From Kiritimatiellaceae bacterium (GTDB taxonomy: Bacteria; Verrucomicrobiota; Kiritimatiellia; Kiritimatiellales; Tichowtungiaceae): a DNA stretch of 64,000 nt. Position 1 is the stretch's first letter, and each line of letters opens with the position of its first letter. The notes under the pieces were generated by a model. It had not been told where the DNA came from, did not search any database, and saw only the letters and a program-made list of their open reading frames with translations. Below are positions 27,308-38,000 of this stretch, piece after piece. The DNA lies in NCBI GenBank assembly GCA_013141415.1, contig JABFQY010000005.1, positions 347,153 through 411,152 of the forward strand, written 5' to 3'. Position numbers and translations under genes: made by a program.

Positions 27308-28435
27308 ATGAGTAAGAGGAAGGCCAGTCAGGCGAAAACAGACATCAGGAAGACCCCCGTCGCCGCAACAGAGGCCGCGTCTCAGCGGCGCCAGTTCAGT
27401 CTGAAGGATATCGCGGAGCGGGTCGGAGTTTCCATTAATACGGTTTCGCTGGCCCTGCGCAACAGTCCGCTGGTCACAAAAGAAACCGCCGACCGTATTC
27501 TGGAGGTCGCCAAGGAGCTGCGTTACCGTCCGAATAATTTGATCCGTGCTATTCAAACCGGACACTCTGGCCTGGTGGGTGTGGTCATGAAGCCGAATAA
27601 CGAGTGGACCACTCAAATGCTGCTGGGTATTCACGAAGGACTGCAGGAAAAGGGTCTTCTTCCGCTGATGGACTGGCTGCCGTCTCATTTTGACCGTCCG
27701 GCGAAGCCGGGGGAACGTACGGAGCTGGAGGTTATTCATAACCTGATTGATCACCGGGTGGACGGTATGATTGTTTATCCGAGTAACGATCAGGTCGCAG
27801 ACGTCTATTTCAATGAAGTCTGGGAGCGAGGTATCCCGTTGGTGACCATTGACCGGTTGGCGACACAAACCCATGCGGATTTTGTCGGTACAGACGAGCT
27901 GGTGGGTGGAAGAACGGCCGCCGAGCATCTGCTTGCACTGGGGCATCGTCAGATTGCTCACATTGCCGGGTATCAGGGGTATGGCACCTACGCGAAACGG
28001 CGCAAGGTTTTTGAAAAAATTATCCGGGAATCCGGGGCGAGTTGTAAGATCGTTGAGGTCGGTCCGTATGAGAGTAGCGACCGTGCGGTTCAGGAGCTTT
28101 TTAAAGGCGGACGATATCCTACCGCAATTTTTCTGGCGGATGACAGTTTTGCTCCCGCCGTGTATCAGGTGGCGACGGAGAAGGGGTTGAATATTCCGGA
28201 TGATTTGTCCGTTATAGGATACGGCGGATTGAGTTGGAGCCGACTGGTTAATCCTCCACTGACAACGATTCGTCAGGATCCTTGGAAAATGGGCGTGGAG
28301 GCGGCTCGGATTATTATCGAACGGCTGGACAATCCGAATAACCACTCGCAAGACATCGTTTCCCGTCAGGTTCGCCTGATTCCAAAGCTGGAAATTTGCA
28401 GCTCGACGGCCGCCTGTAAAAAACCAAAAAAGTGA
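27308..28435 (+). CDS. LacI/GalR-family transcriptional regulator
   Basis: 375 residues. After a 27-residue basic leader comes a LacI-type helix-turn-helix and hinge (FSLKDIAERVGVSINTVSLA, then YRPNNLIRAIQTG). The rest is a periplasmic-binding-protein-like sugar-sensing domain (VGVVMKPN, DGMIVYPSNDQ, PLVTIDRLA, LALGHRQIAHIAGYQG, IFLADDSFAPAVYQ, DDLSVIGYGG, TTIRQDPWKMG). No Shine-Dalgarno sequence is visible before the ATG. It lies between the GH141-like gene and an AraC gene, next to fucI. It is a good candidate for the protein that binds the TARTATTAATA sites; the effector is presumably a sugar such as fucose or an oligosaccharide. Confidence 0.93.
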   Translation: MSKRKASQAKTDIRKTPVAATEAASQRRQFSLKDIAERVGVSINTVSLALRNSPLVTKETADRILEVAKELRYRPNNLIRAIQTGHSGLVGVVMKPNNEWTTQMLLGIHEGLQEKGLLPLMDWLPSHFDRPAKPGERTELEVIHNLIDHRVDGMIVYPSNDQVADVYFNEVWERGIPLVTIDRLATQTHADFVGTDELVGGRTAAEHLLALGHRQIAHIAGYQGYGTYAKRRKVFEKIIRESGASCKIVEVGPYESSDRAVQELFKGGRYPTAIFLADDSFAPAVYQVATEKGLNIPDDLSVIGYGGLSWSRLVNPPLTTIRQDPWKMGVEAARIIIERLDNPNNHSQDIVSRQVRLIPKLEICSSTAACKKPKK

Positions 28436-28445
28436 CCGGACGATC

Positions 28446-29375
28446 TCAGTCGGTCGCGCTGAATTTTTGGACACGGAGACATTCTTCCTGCTCGCTGCGA
28501 AAATCGATGTTATTCCACTTTAGCAGTTCGTCGGCAGTCAGGTCAGCGCAGTGGATGCGGTAGTCTGACGGCGTCATGCCGGTGGCGTGTTTAAAGATAT
28601 TGGCAAAATACTGGCTACTACCGAAGCCGCATTCAAAAGCGATATCAATAATTTTGATATTGGTTTCCCGTAGTAGAGTTTTTGCGCGCTCCATCCGGAG
28701 TCTCGAAAGATATTCGATCGGCGTACAACCGGTCAGTTTCTGAAAAACCGTATTCAACTGGGTGCGCTGGATATTACACCGGTCCGCCATTTGATTGAGA
28801 GTCCATTGCTGATCGCATGTGGCGGACAGCTCCGTCAGCAGAGTCTGCACCTTCTTTTCAGACCAGGTGTGCGTGTCGGTGTCAACCGCTTCACCGGAGA
28901 CAATTCTCTTTAGTTCAACCAGAACTGCACGTAGCAGGCTAATGGAGTGGGTTTTTCCCAGTTCGTGTGTGCTTTGCAGTTCACGGATCAGCGCAGGCAT
29001 TAGCCAGCGCATAGCCGGTGTGGCGCGGAAGCAGTGCTTTGCACAGGCCGCAAAAGCCGTGCTGAGGGTCTTCATCTCCGGCGCGCTGAATCCAAAGCAC
29101 GGCGGGAAACTAAACTGCCGGTGCGGATTGGGATAATCCTTCTCAAGATGAAAGAGTACGTGCCAGACTGTATTATCCGGTTCACGGGGATGCAGACTGC
29201 CGTGGACTTGCCACGGCAGTGTGAAGAAAACAGACCCTGACTCGATTCGTTCTGGAGCCCCTTCAACCATCCATTCCAGCAGGCCTTTTTCAATGTAAGT
29301 GATTTCCATGCCCCGGTTTTTATGAGGCGAGAGTTCCTTGCATCGGAATTGTCCGTAACTGATGATTTCTTTCAT
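28446..29375 (-). CDS. AraC/XylS-family transcriptional regulator
   Basis: 309 residues from ATG 29375 ([20 protein letters not shown]). The frame stays open to 29534, but the extra 53 codons lie in the divergent fucI leader and do not look like a regulator; start uncertain. The N-terminal half is a cupin-type sensor ([33 protein letters not shown]). The C-terminal hundred residues carry two HTH motifs typical of AraC ([18 protein letters not shown] and [20 protein letters not shown], then [11 protein letters not shown]). It converges on the LacI gene (10-nt gap) and diverges from fucI, so regulation of fucI is likely. Confidence 0.9.
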   Translation of the reverse strand: MKEIISYGQFRCKELSPHKNRGMEITYIEKGLLEWMVEGAPERIESGSVFFTLPWQVHGSLHPREPDNTVWHVLFHLEKDYPNPHRQFSFPPCFGFSAPEMKTLSTAFAACAKHCFRATPAMRWLMPALIRELQSTHELGKTHSISLLRAVLVELKRIVSGEAVDTDTHTWSEKKVQTLLTELSATCDQQWTLNQMADRCNIQRTQLNTVFQKLTGCTPIEYLSRLRMERAKTLLRETNIKIIDIAFECGFGSSQYFANIFKHATGMTPSDYRIHCADLTADELLKWNNIDFRSEQEECLRVQKFSATD

Positions 29376-29481
29376 GCGGGGGAGAATAGGGGTGGTGTGT
29401 AAAATATACCATTCAAAAAGGCGACCGCCAGAGCCGTTCACTGGGTGTATAAACAGGCAGAATTCAACAGGAGAATACTCA

Positions 29482-31266
29482 ATGGCTGAGAAAACATGGA
29501 TTACTTCGCTTCCGAAGATCGGAATTCGCCCCACTATCGACGGTCGTTACGGCGGCGTACGCGAATCGCTTGAAGGTCAGGTTATGACTATGGCGAAGAG
29601 CGCCGCAAAGCTCATCAGCGCTTCGCTCAAATATCCGAACGGCAAGCCGGTCGAATGTGTTATCGCGGACTCTTGCATTGGCGGCGTGGCTGAAGCCGCG
29701 GCTTGCGCTGAAAAATTTGATCGTGAAAACGTCGGTGTATCACTGACGGTGACGCCGTGCTGGTGCTACGGCTCGGAAACGATGGACATGGATCCACTGC
29801 GTCCGAAAGCGGTTTGGGGCTTCAATGGCACCGAACGTCCCGGCGCGGTTTACCTCGCCGCTGTTCTTGCCGGTCACACGCAGAAAGGTCTTCCGGCTTT
29901 TGGTATCTACGGTCGTGACGTGCAGGATGCCGGCGATACGTCGATTCCGGCTGATGTTTCTGAAAAAATCCTGCGCTTCGCCAAGGCCGGTCTGGCCGTG
30001 GCGATGATGAAAGGTAAATCCTATCTTTCTATGGGCGGCTGCTCAATGGGTATTGCCGGATCCATCGTCGATCAGAACTTTTTTGAAGAATACCTCGGCA
30101 TGCGCGTAGAGGCGATTGACCTGACCGAGTTCACCCGCCGTATGCGCGACGGCATCTATGACAAGGCCGAGTATGAAAAAGCGATCGCATGGGTGAAGGA
30201 CAACTGCACAGAAGGGCATGATCCGAACAAAGCCAGAACCAAACGCTCCCGCAAACAGCTCAACAAGGAGTGGGAAGAATCCGTCAAGATGGCGATGATC
30301 GCCCGCGACCTGATGTATGGCAATAACCAGCTCGACAAGATGGGCTATAAGGAAGAAGCGCGCGGACACAATGCGATTCTCTCCGGCTTTCAGGGCCAGC
30401 GCCACTGGACCGACACCTTCGCTAACGGCGACTTCCTCGAAGCGATCTCTAACAGCTCCTTCGACTGGAACGGCATCCGCATGCCTCGTTTGGTGGCGAC
30501 CGAGAACGACAGCCTCAACGGTGTGCCGATGCTTTTCAGCTATCTGCTCACCAACACGGCGCAGGTTTTCGCCGATGTGCGTACCTACTGGAGTCCTGAG
30601 GCAATCAAACGCGTCACCGGCTATCAGGTGGAAGGCACCGCTTCCGGCGGACTGATTCATCTCATCAACTCCGGTTCCGCCGCGCTCGACGGCAGCGGAC
30701 AGCAAAGCAAAGACGGACAGCCGGCCATGAAGCCGTTCTGGGAAATTTCGACCAAAGAGAAAAACGCCTGTCTGAAAGCGACCTCTTGGCATCCGTCCGT
30801 GACCGAATACTTCCCCGGCGGCGGCTGGTCATCCAAGTTTGTCACCAAAGGCGGCATGCCGATTACCATGAGCCGGGTCAACCTTGTCAAAGGGCTCGGC
30901 CCGGTTCTGCAGATTGCAGAAGGCTGGACGGTTGAGCTGCCCGAAAAAGTTCACGCCAAGCTGGACAACCGTACCAACAATACCTGGCCGACAACGTGGT
31001 TTGCACCGCGCATCACCGGCAAGGGTGCGTTCACGGATGTCTATGAAGTGATGGCGAAATGGGGTGCCAACCACGGCGCGTTCAGCTACGGGCACATTGG
31101 TGCTGATCTCATCACGCTGGCGGCCATGTTGCGGATTCCGGTCTTTATGCACAACGTCGAAGAAAGCGATGTTTACCGCCCGAGCGCGTGGAGTTCGTTC
31201 GGAACCGAAGGCCTTGAAGGAGCGGACTTCCGCGCCTGCCAGACCTATGGGTCGGTTTATGGTTGA
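29482..31266 (+). CDS. fucI: L-fucose isomerase
   Basis: 594 residues from ATG 29482, nine bases after CAGGAG; the family is about 590 residues. [20 protein letters not shown] and [18 protein letters not shown] are family blocks. [20 protein letters not shown] and [15 protein letters not shown] hold E341 and D365, spaced like the Mn-binding pair E337/D361 of E. coli FucI; H531 ([14 protein letters not shown]) is the third ligand candidate. The enzyme interconverts L-fucose and L-fuculose in the cytoplasm, and the family also accepts D-arabinose. Fuculokinase and fuculose-phosphate aldolase are not in the window. The location fits a fucose-containing glycan as the target of the surrounding sulfatases. 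Confidence 0.96.
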   Translation: MAEKTWITSLPKIGIRPTIDGRYGGVRESLEGQVMTMAKSAAKLISASLKYPNGKPVECVIADSCIGGVAEAAACAEKFDRENVGVSLTVTPCWCYGSETMDMDPLRPKAVWGFNGTERPGAVYLAAVLAGHTQKGLPAFGIYGRDVQDAGDTSIPADVSEKILRFAKAGLAVAMMKGKSYLSMGGCSMGIAGSIVDQNFFEEYLGMRVEAIDLTEFTRRMRDGIYDKAEYEKAIAWVKDNCTEGHDPNKARTKRSRKQLNKEWEESVKMAMIARDLMYGNNQLDKMGYKEEARGHNAILSGFQGQRHWTDTFANGDFLEAISNSSFDWNGIRMPRLVATENDSLNGVPMLFSYLLTNTAQVFADVRTYWSPEAIKRVTGYQVEGTASGGLIHLINSGSAALDGSGQQSKDGQPAMKPFWEISTKEKNACLKATSWHPSVTEYFPGGGWSSKFVTKGGMPITMSRVNLVKGLGPVLQIAEGWTVELPEKVHAKLDNRTNNTWPTTWFAPRITGKGAFTDVYEVMAKWGANHGAFSYGHIGADLITLAAMLRIPVFMHNVEESDVYRPSAWSSFGTEGLEGADFRACQTYGSVYG

Positions 31267-31380
31267 TGTTATGCTTTGATTTAAAGTGTGCAAAGGTTCA
31301 CAATCTCGACAATCAGGGTGGAGACAATGTGGGCAGCTTTTTAACTGGGCGGGTGGACGACTGAAAAAGGAGACGAAGGT

Positions 31381-33153
31381 ATGCGAAAGATAGGAATGAC
31401 GATAACGGCATTGCTTCTGGCTTGCCAGCAGAGCGGGCAGGCTAAGACCATAATGACTGCGCAGGATTATGCGGGGGACAGCGATGTGGTGCTTGAAAGC
31501 GCCGTGCGGGAAATCAAGTCGATTCCGGAGGATACAGCCAATCTGGTCGGCGACGCGGTCAAGATGGTCGGCGACGAAACGATCACGGCCGCCCGGGGGA
31601 TCAGCTCGGTGTTTAAAGCCGATCCGGTTGCGGGCGCTGAAAAAGCCGCCGCGCTGGAAACCGCCAGCGCATGGAACTCCGCCAATGATGTCGTCTTCCG
31701 CTCCTACAAAGTTTCCGAGCCGGTCGGTAACGAGCTGCTTGCCGGAAAAAACATTCAGCCCAACGAAACCGTAGATGTTTCGGGCTACTTTGCCGGGGTT
31801 GATTTCCCGGAAGGAACGTCGGCCATGTACCGTCCGGAGTTCAAAAAACTGTTCGTCCGTCAAACTCCGGGTAACTTTCTTCTGATTGAAGATGTGCTCG
31901 GGGATCGGCACAGCCGCAAGCGCGAGCTGATGGGCAAGCAGGTGGAGATTCAGACCAAATTTGTGGAGGTCAGCCAGAACACTCTGAATGAACTGGGCTT
32001 CAGCTGGAATTTTGGCAGCAAAAACGGCGGGGATGCGAATCTTTTCGAAAACCTGACGCTGCCTGCCGGACAGGACATTATGGCATCCGGACTTCGGACG
32101 GCTGCCGGAGCGTTGGGTGCGGACGCTAATCCGGGATCCCTGCTGGTTCAGAAAGCCGCCGGTTCGCTCAATTGGAGCCTGATCATCAGCGCGCTGGAGC
32201 AGGCCAATGACAGCGATGTGATTTCCGCTCCGAGCATCACCACGCTCAACGGAAAAACGGCTAACATCTGGGTGGGTGAGCAGCGCATGGTGCCGAAATC
32301 GTTTGAGGCCAAAACGCAGAATACCAGTGTCTTTGTGGAGAACAAGGAGTGGGAATCCCAGTTGATGGGCGTGCAGCTCGAAGTCAGACCGGAACTGCGC
32401 AAGGGCGGACTGATTGATCTGGAGCTTAAGCCCAAAGTGATCGACCTGCTCGGTTACGACACCTATCAGGTCACCCCCACCGGACCGTACGGGCCGGATG
32501 GAAATTCCGCCTCGATGATGGTCTGGGCCCGTTCCAGCGCCGCAGCGATGGCCTTGCCGACAACCCCTAATCCTGTTAACACGCCCGCAAGCGCAATTCT
32601 TGCAACGAATACTTTGGGAGAAATCGTCCGTTCTCCGGTGCAGGCCATCCTTTCGCCGGTTCTCCATATTCCCGGAACGATCGATACCTACTGGAATAAG
32701 CTCTACAACACGTTTGTGAATGCACCGACACCGGCAGTAATCCCTCCCGAAGTCGGCGACGCGGATGGCGATGGCACTCCGCTCACTAAAGAGGATTGGG
32801 CTTACTACAACGCCAGCCGTGTTAACAACGATAACCGCCGCAAGATAGAGCATGACGAGTACGGCATCCCGGTTCCGTCGCTGGAGGGCAAGCTGCCTTA
32901 TTTCCGTCTGAGAGAAATGCAGACCAAGGTCACCGTAGCCGACGGCAGCACGGTGGGGATGGGCGGACTGATCTATGACAAGCTCGAAACCTACAAAGAC
33001 AAGGTTCCGGTGCTTGGAAGTATTCCGTTGATCGGGCGGCTGTTCCGTTCGGAAGGCGAGCGGACGGTGAAACGCAACCTGATGATTTTTGTGACCGCCA
33101 CGCAGGTGGATGTAAACGGGCGGCGTGCCGCAGATCTGGCCATGCAGAAATAA
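31381..33153 (+). CDS. Secretin-domain (GspD/PilQ-like) outer-membrane protein 1
   Basis: 590 residues; AAGGAG upstream, signal peptide at the N-terminus. Residues 170-590 contain the secretin core: VEIQTKFVEVSQNTLNELGF, SDVISAPSITTLNGKTANI, VGVQLEVRPEL-type strand (LMGVQLEVRPEL), KVTVADGSTVGMGGLI and the signature VPVLGSIPLIGRLFRSEGER. Only one short N-domain-like segment precedes it, instead of the N0-N3 series of complete T2SS or T4P secretins. A segment near residues 365-510 (ASMMVWARSSAAAMALP to TKEDWAYYNASRVNND) interrupts the core, with a TSP3-like DADGDGTPLTKEDW. Forms a pair with the next gene (21-nt gap). It may build a dedicated export channel for the following surface proteins. 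Confidence 0.85.
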   Translation: MRKIGMTITALLLACQQSGQAKTIMTAQDYAGDSDVVLESAVREIKSIPEDTANLVGDAVKMVGDETITAARGISSVFKADPVAGAEKAAALETASAWNSANDVVFRSYKVSEPVGNELLAGKNIQPNETVDVSGYFAGVDFPEGTSAMYRPEFKKLFVRQTPGNFLLIEDVLGDRHSRKRELMGKQVEIQTKFVEVSQNTLNELGFSWNFGSKNGGDANLFENLTLPAGQDIMASGLRTAAGALGADANPGSLLVQKAAGSLNWSLIISALEQANDSDVISAPSITTLNGKTANIWVGEQRMVPKSFEAKTQNTSVFVENKEWESQLMGVQLEVRPELRKGGLIDLELKPKVIDLLGYDTYQVTPTGPYGPDGNSASMMVWARSSAAAMALPTTPNPVNTPASAILATNTLGEIVRSPVQAILSPVLHIPGTIDTYWNKLYNTFVNAPTPAVIPPEVGDADGDGTPLTKEDWAYYNASRVNNDNRRKIEHDEYGIPVPSLEGKLPYFRLREMQTKVTVADGSTVGMGGLIYDKLETYKDKVPVLGSIPLIGRLFRSEGERTVKRNLMIFVTATQVDVNGRRAADLAMQK

Positions 33154-33174
33154 CTTTGTTTAAGGAGAAAGCGT

Positions 33175-34923
33175 ATGCGAAATGCACTTAAATTTATAAT
33201 GGCCGGCGCGCTGATCGCCGGGATGGTTCAGGCTCAGGAAAAGTCCACCAGCGTCGACAGTGTCTTGAAAGAACTCAGCACGCATCAGGGCAAGGCCGCT
33301 CCGGCGGTTGTTCCTCCGGTTGCTGTTGTTGCTCCGGCGGCTGTTGTTCCTCCGGTTGCTGTTGTTGCTCCGGTTGCCGTAAAGGCTGCCCCGGCTCCGG
33401 CTCCGGTTGCGGCTGTAAAGGTTGCTCCGGCTCAAACCCCTGCACCGGTTACGGCTACGGCACAGGTCGCCGCGCCGGTCGCGGTGAAAGAGGGGCTTTC
33501 CGCCGAGGCGGTCAAGGCGCTGGATGTTCCGGCCACGCTGGAAGCCAGCCGGGATCTGTATGCGGGCGGAGAGTTCGAGCAGGCTCAGAAAGGCTTCGCG
33601 GCGGTGATTCAAAAGGATCCGGAGAACGTTATGGCGCGTATTTATCTGCGCCGGATTCTGGAACGCGATCACCGGGATGTGGAAGTCAGCGCGATGAAAG
33701 ATCTTAGTGGTGCATGGAAGACCGGGCTGGTGCTGCGCTCGTACGATATTTCAGCGGAAGCGGCGGAAAAGATCGGCTTTGGAAAGGATGCGGACGCGGT
33801 GGATGCGGCCGGTAAATTCCGGGAAGTGAAATTTCCCGCCGGGGCCTCGGCGGTCTATCAGGCAAAAACCGGACAGCTGTTTGTGCGCAATACCCGGGAG
33901 AATCTGGCGGTCATCGAACAGATCCTGAAGGCGATGGATGTGGCGAAGAGTTCGGCGGGCACCGATCAGGTTGAAATCGAAGCCAAATTTGTTGAAGTGT
34001 CTGAAGGGACGCTCGAACAGCTCGGCTTTGAGTGGAACTTTGCCAACCCGATTCCGTTGGGTGATAATGTAAAAGCGACCGACGGAGCGGGACTGTTTGC
34101 AAACACCCTGCGGGGCGGTTCTCAGTCTCCCGCGCTGCCGTTTACCCAGCCCTTATCGATGGGGGCGGAAACCTCCGCTGACTATGGCGACTGGAAGGCG
34201 TTCCGTTTTGAAGATACGTTCTTCGATGGACAGTCCGCCAATCAACAGTCCGCACGCATGAGAGTGCATAACGCCGGCAGCCGGCCGTTTGATGTTCTGA
34301 TCAGTGCACTGGATCAAAGTTCGGGAACGGATGTGCTTTCGGCTCCGCGCGTGGTCACCTGGAGCGACAAGAAAGCGACGATCCGCGCCGGTCAGTTGCA
34401 TTATTTCCCCAAGACCTATGAAGTTGGCGGAAACGAAGGAACGATTGTTCACGTCAAGTATGACGGGTTTGAAGAAAAGCTACTGGGGGTGGAACTGGAT
34501 GTAACACCGAAAGTGGACGGCGATCAGATTACGCTTTCTCTTAATCCTAAAGTCAGCGAGCTGATCAGCTGGCAAACCTACCGGATTGCCCCGGCGAACT
34601 CGGCCTACAGCTATTATCAGCTGGGGATTAATCAGCAGTTTGAGCACGACGCGATCACGGCCCGTCTGCCGATCTTCAAGCGTCGGGAAGTGAAAACCCA
34701 GGTGACGATTGCCGATGGTGCGACGATGGGCATGGGCGGACTGATTAATGAGCGGATTGAAAAATTCGAGGACAAGGTTCCTTTTCTTGGCAGTCTGCCG
34801 CTGGTGGGCCGTCTTTTCCGTTCGGAAGGCGAGCGGGCGGTTAAACGCAACCTGATGATCTTTGTGACCGCGAAGAAAATCGAACCGAACGGACGGATCA
34901 ACACGGAACGCTCCTTTGAATAA
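33175..34923 (+). CDS. Secretin-domain outer-membrane protein 2 with Pro/Val/Ala-rich linker
   Basis: 582 residues; TTAAGGAGAAAGC upstream. The signal peptide is followed by a low-complexity linker at about residues 42-105 (repeats of VVPPVAVVAPAAV), probably spanning the cell wall. Next is a TPR-like helical hairpin (YAGGEFEQAQKGFAAVIQKD), an N0/STN-like module (GQLFVRNTRENLAVIEQIL) and a secretin core (VEIEAKFVEVSEGTLEQLGF, TDVLSAPRVVTWSDKKATI, LGVELDVTPKV, VTIADGATMGMGGLI, VPFLGSLPLVGRLFRSEGER). It is clearly homologous to the previous protein over the core and is co-transcribed with it. A hetero-oligomeric or alternative secretin ring is possible. No inner-membrane ATPase or pseudopilin gene lies nearby. 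Confidence 0.85.
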   Translation: MRNALKFIMAGALIAGMVQAQEKSTSVDSVLKELSTHQGKAAPAVVPPVAVVAPAAVVPPVAVVAPVAVKAAPAPAPVAAVKVAPAQTPAPVTATAQVAAPVAVKEGLSAEAVKALDVPATLEASRDLYAGGEFEQAQKGFAAVIQKDPENVMARIYLRRILERDHRDVEVSAMKDLSGAWKTGLVLRSYDISAEAAEKIGFGKDADAVDAAGKFREVKFPAGASAVYQAKTGQLFVRNTRENLAVIEQILKAMDVAKSSAGTDQVEIEAKFVEVSEGTLEQLGFEWNFANPIPLGDNVKATDGAGLFANTLRGGSQSPALPFTQPLSMGAETSADYGDWKAFRFEDTFFDGQSANQQSARMRVHNAGSRPFDVLISALDQSSGTDVLSAPRVVTWSDKKATIRAGQLHYFPKTYEVGGNEGTIVHVKYDGFEEKLLGVELDVTPKVDGDQITLSLNPKVSELISWQTYRIAPANSAYSYYQLGINQQFEHDAITARLPIFKRREVKTQVTIADGATMGMGGLINERIEKFEDKVPFLGSLPLVGRLFRSEGERAVKRNLMIFVTAKKIEPNGRINTERSFE

Positions 34924-34931
34924 TCCGTCAT

Positions 34932-34970
34932 GCCGGGAACCCCGGCGGGGAAGCCCCGCGGGGTAAGGGG
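34932..34970. repeat. GC-rich tandem hairpins between secretin and surface-protein genes
   Basis: CCGGGAACCCCGG is followed at once by CGGGGAAGCCCCG and CGGGGTAAGG. It may be an attenuating or mRNA-processing structure between the secretin pair and the large downstream gene, since no T-run follows. Confidence 0.45.
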
Positions 34971-35002
34971 TCGTGATTTTACGCAGGGAAGCTGGGGATA
35001 AC

Positions 35003-38000
35003 ATGAAAAAACGGGCGGTTTTAATCAGTGTTCTGCTGGGCGTTGCGGGTCTGGCGGGAGCGGCCGTGCTCAACGAATGGAATTTTTATTCCGATCCGTC
35101 CGGCCGGACGCTTTCGCAGGCGGTGAACTCCAAAAGCGCGGCGGTTTTTTCAGCGGGCGGCACCGGCTTTCTGGAGACCGACGGGCGGGGCGCTCTGGTT
35201 GGTGCGTATGAAGATGCCGGGTCATCGGGCATGTGGACCAACGGAGCGATTCTGAATGCAGCTCTGGGATCGGCTGTCTCTGACGGAGTCCGGTATTTGC
35301 GCTTTGATTTTTCCTATGACCTGAGCAGCACAAACAATAACAGCGGCGCGGTGCTGGGATTTGCTTTGCGTGACAGTACCGGCGGGCAGGTGGCCGGGGT
35401 GGCTCTGCGATATGACACCGGATCGGGCGCGGTTCCGGCTTACACGGCGACGGAGCTGACCGCATTGACGAATACGGCCGGAACGGTGGCTGTGGTTGCG
35501 AAGATTGATCTGACGGGTCAGACGCTCAATGTCTGGTATAGTCTGGCCGGCGACGTGAGCGGTTTTTCTGAAGGCTCCCCGCATTACAGTACAGCGGTGA
35601 CGCTCAATACATTTGATTCGCTGAGGTTTCATGCAACCGGGGATATGCGACCGGCCGGATCAACCGATCAGGTTGCAGCCAATCTGCTGCGCACGGCGGA
35701 CAGCTGGGCGGACATTCTATCTGCCGAGCCTCAGGTTCCGGCTGGCAAGTACCGCAATGAATGGACCTTTGAGCGCGATATTTCCGGCCGGGCGCTGAGC
35801 GAGGCCATCAACTCCGGAACGAACTCTCCGCTGGCACAGTTTGCCGCCGGATCGGGCAGTACCGTTTTTACGACCAACCGGGCGCTGCTTTGCACCGGTG
35901 AGGACGCGGGGACCGGCGGAGTCTGGACCAACGGAGCGCTGCTGGACGCGGCTTTGCCGTCATCCACCTCCGGCGTGCACTATCTGCGCTACGATGTGGC
36001 CTATTCACTGACCAACAGCGCCAATAACAGCGGCACGGTACTGGGCGTTTATTTCAGCGGTGATTCCGGCACGAAAGTCGCCGGTCTGGTTCTCGGCTAT
36101 GATACCGGAAATCTGGAGAGCGCCAAACCGGCCGGGTATGCGCTGATGCCGGTTCCCGGCGCGCAGGACCTTTCCTTGTCCGGAACCCTGAGTGCGGTGG
36201 CAGAGGTTGATCTGGACAGTGATACTCTGAAGGTCTGGTATGATCTGAGCGGCAGCAATACCTTTACACAGGGATCGCCCGCCTTCACCACCAATATCAC
36301 GCTGACCGCCATGGATCATCTGCGTTTCCACGCCACTGGCGACTTCCGGCCGGCCGGATCGACGGACTACGCAGCGGTTGACAACATCCGCCATTCCGCC
36401 TCCTGGGCGGAGGTGACCGAGCCTCCGGCCAATCTGGCGGCGAGTCCGGTGCTTTCTCTGGGCGTGAGTGACAGTCTGGGTGGTGCGATGGATATCGGCC
36501 AGACCAATCTCGTCACGGTTGTCATCACCAACAGCGGCGGGGCGGCGACCCATGTGACGTCCGTGCTGACGCATGACGGAGCTGGGTCTGCTTTTACCGT
36601 GACGTCCAATAACGCGGCGGTTGCGCTGGGCGGCGGGGCCGTGCTCACCAATACCTATGAGGTCATTGCGCTGCAGGGGGGCCGTTATGTTTTCACAGCG
36701 ACCGGCATTTCCGATCAGACCAACAGCGCTCCGGCGCAGCTGAGGCTTGCGGTCGGAGTCAATCTCAGTTTTCTGGCGCCGGGGATCACGGAAGTTTCCG
36801 GCGGGGTGATACCCGGCTACTACGAGCCGGGTGAGACCTTGAACATCACGATTTCCACCACCAACGACGGAGCCCGCAGTGTATCGAATATCGTCAACAC
36901 GCTGAGCGCGGGGTCGTCCGGCTTCACGGTGACTCCGGCCTCTGCTTCCTATGCTTCTCTGGTGCCCGGTGCGCTCACCTCCACGGTTTATCAGGTACTC
37001 ATCAGTCCGGCGGTGACGGCGGGAAGTTATACATTTTTTGTCACCAACCGCTCCGGAAGTCTGAGCTGGACGGATTCGTTCTCGCTGGATGTATTCAGCG
37101 GAGGAATTCCGGGCGTTTCGGCGACGGCGCTGACGATCCGGGTTGCCGCAGGCTCAACCGCCTCGGCCGCGGTTATGCTGACCAATGCCGGTAACGCCGG
37201 ACTCAGTTTCAATGTGACCGATGATGGACGTCTTCCCGCCGGAAACTACACCGTGACGACACAGGCGGCCGACCGGCTGGGGTTTGTTCCGGCGCAGTTT
37301 AGTCCCGATTCGCTCTTCACCAACTGGAGCGGTAACCTGACGGCCTCCTCGGCCATCGGATTTACCATGCCGCTTGGCGGAAATCTCTACACCGCCTTTT
37401 TCGTGAACCGCACTGGGATGCTTACACTGACCTCCACCAATGGAGCCTCCGCCACGCTGATGCCGTTTCACAGCGCCGCCGCGCTGAACACCAATTCGAT
37501 CCGGTTTGTAAGGAGCACCAACCGGCTGGCGGTCGCCTGGGGCAACGCTACCGGACAGGAATTTCAGGCTTGGATCAATGCCGACGGAACGGTTCAGTAC
37601 CTTTACCAGTACGGTTCGTGGGGCAGTGCCGACATCCGCATTCAGGATCAAGTGATCAGCCACACGCCGGGACTGACCGCCACTGACGCGATTCGGCTGA
37701 CGCCTTCGTTCTGGGTTTCGTACACGCCGTCAAACGGGCTCGTTAATCCGGCCTCCGCTCAGGCGCTGAGCTTTACCGCGAATGCGCAGGGACAGGCTCC
37801 AGGCACCAACCGGTTTAATACCACGGTGAACTGGAATACCGGAACCAGCAACACCATCGCCGTCACGGTGATTGTCGAAGCGGTTGCACCCCGCCTTGCC
37901 ATTGTGTCCCCTCAGCCGTTTAATTTCAGCGGAGCGGCGGGGTTCATTACGCACACCAATCTGGTTCTGACCAACAGCGGCAACGTCGCGCTCAGTTACA

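Noticed and set aside
27290..28474. 394-codon open frame on the minus strand
   Set aside because: Antisense to the LacI-type gene; only a shadow frame.
30829..32853. 674-codon open frame on the minus strand
   Set aside because: It lies antisense to fucI and the first secretin gene, has Arg/His-rich composition without motifs, and arises from GC-rich codon use of the real genes.
33301..33500. Minus-strand Asn/Arg/Ser-rich repeat peptide
   Set aside because: It is the antisense reading of the Pro/Val/Ala linker of the second secretin.
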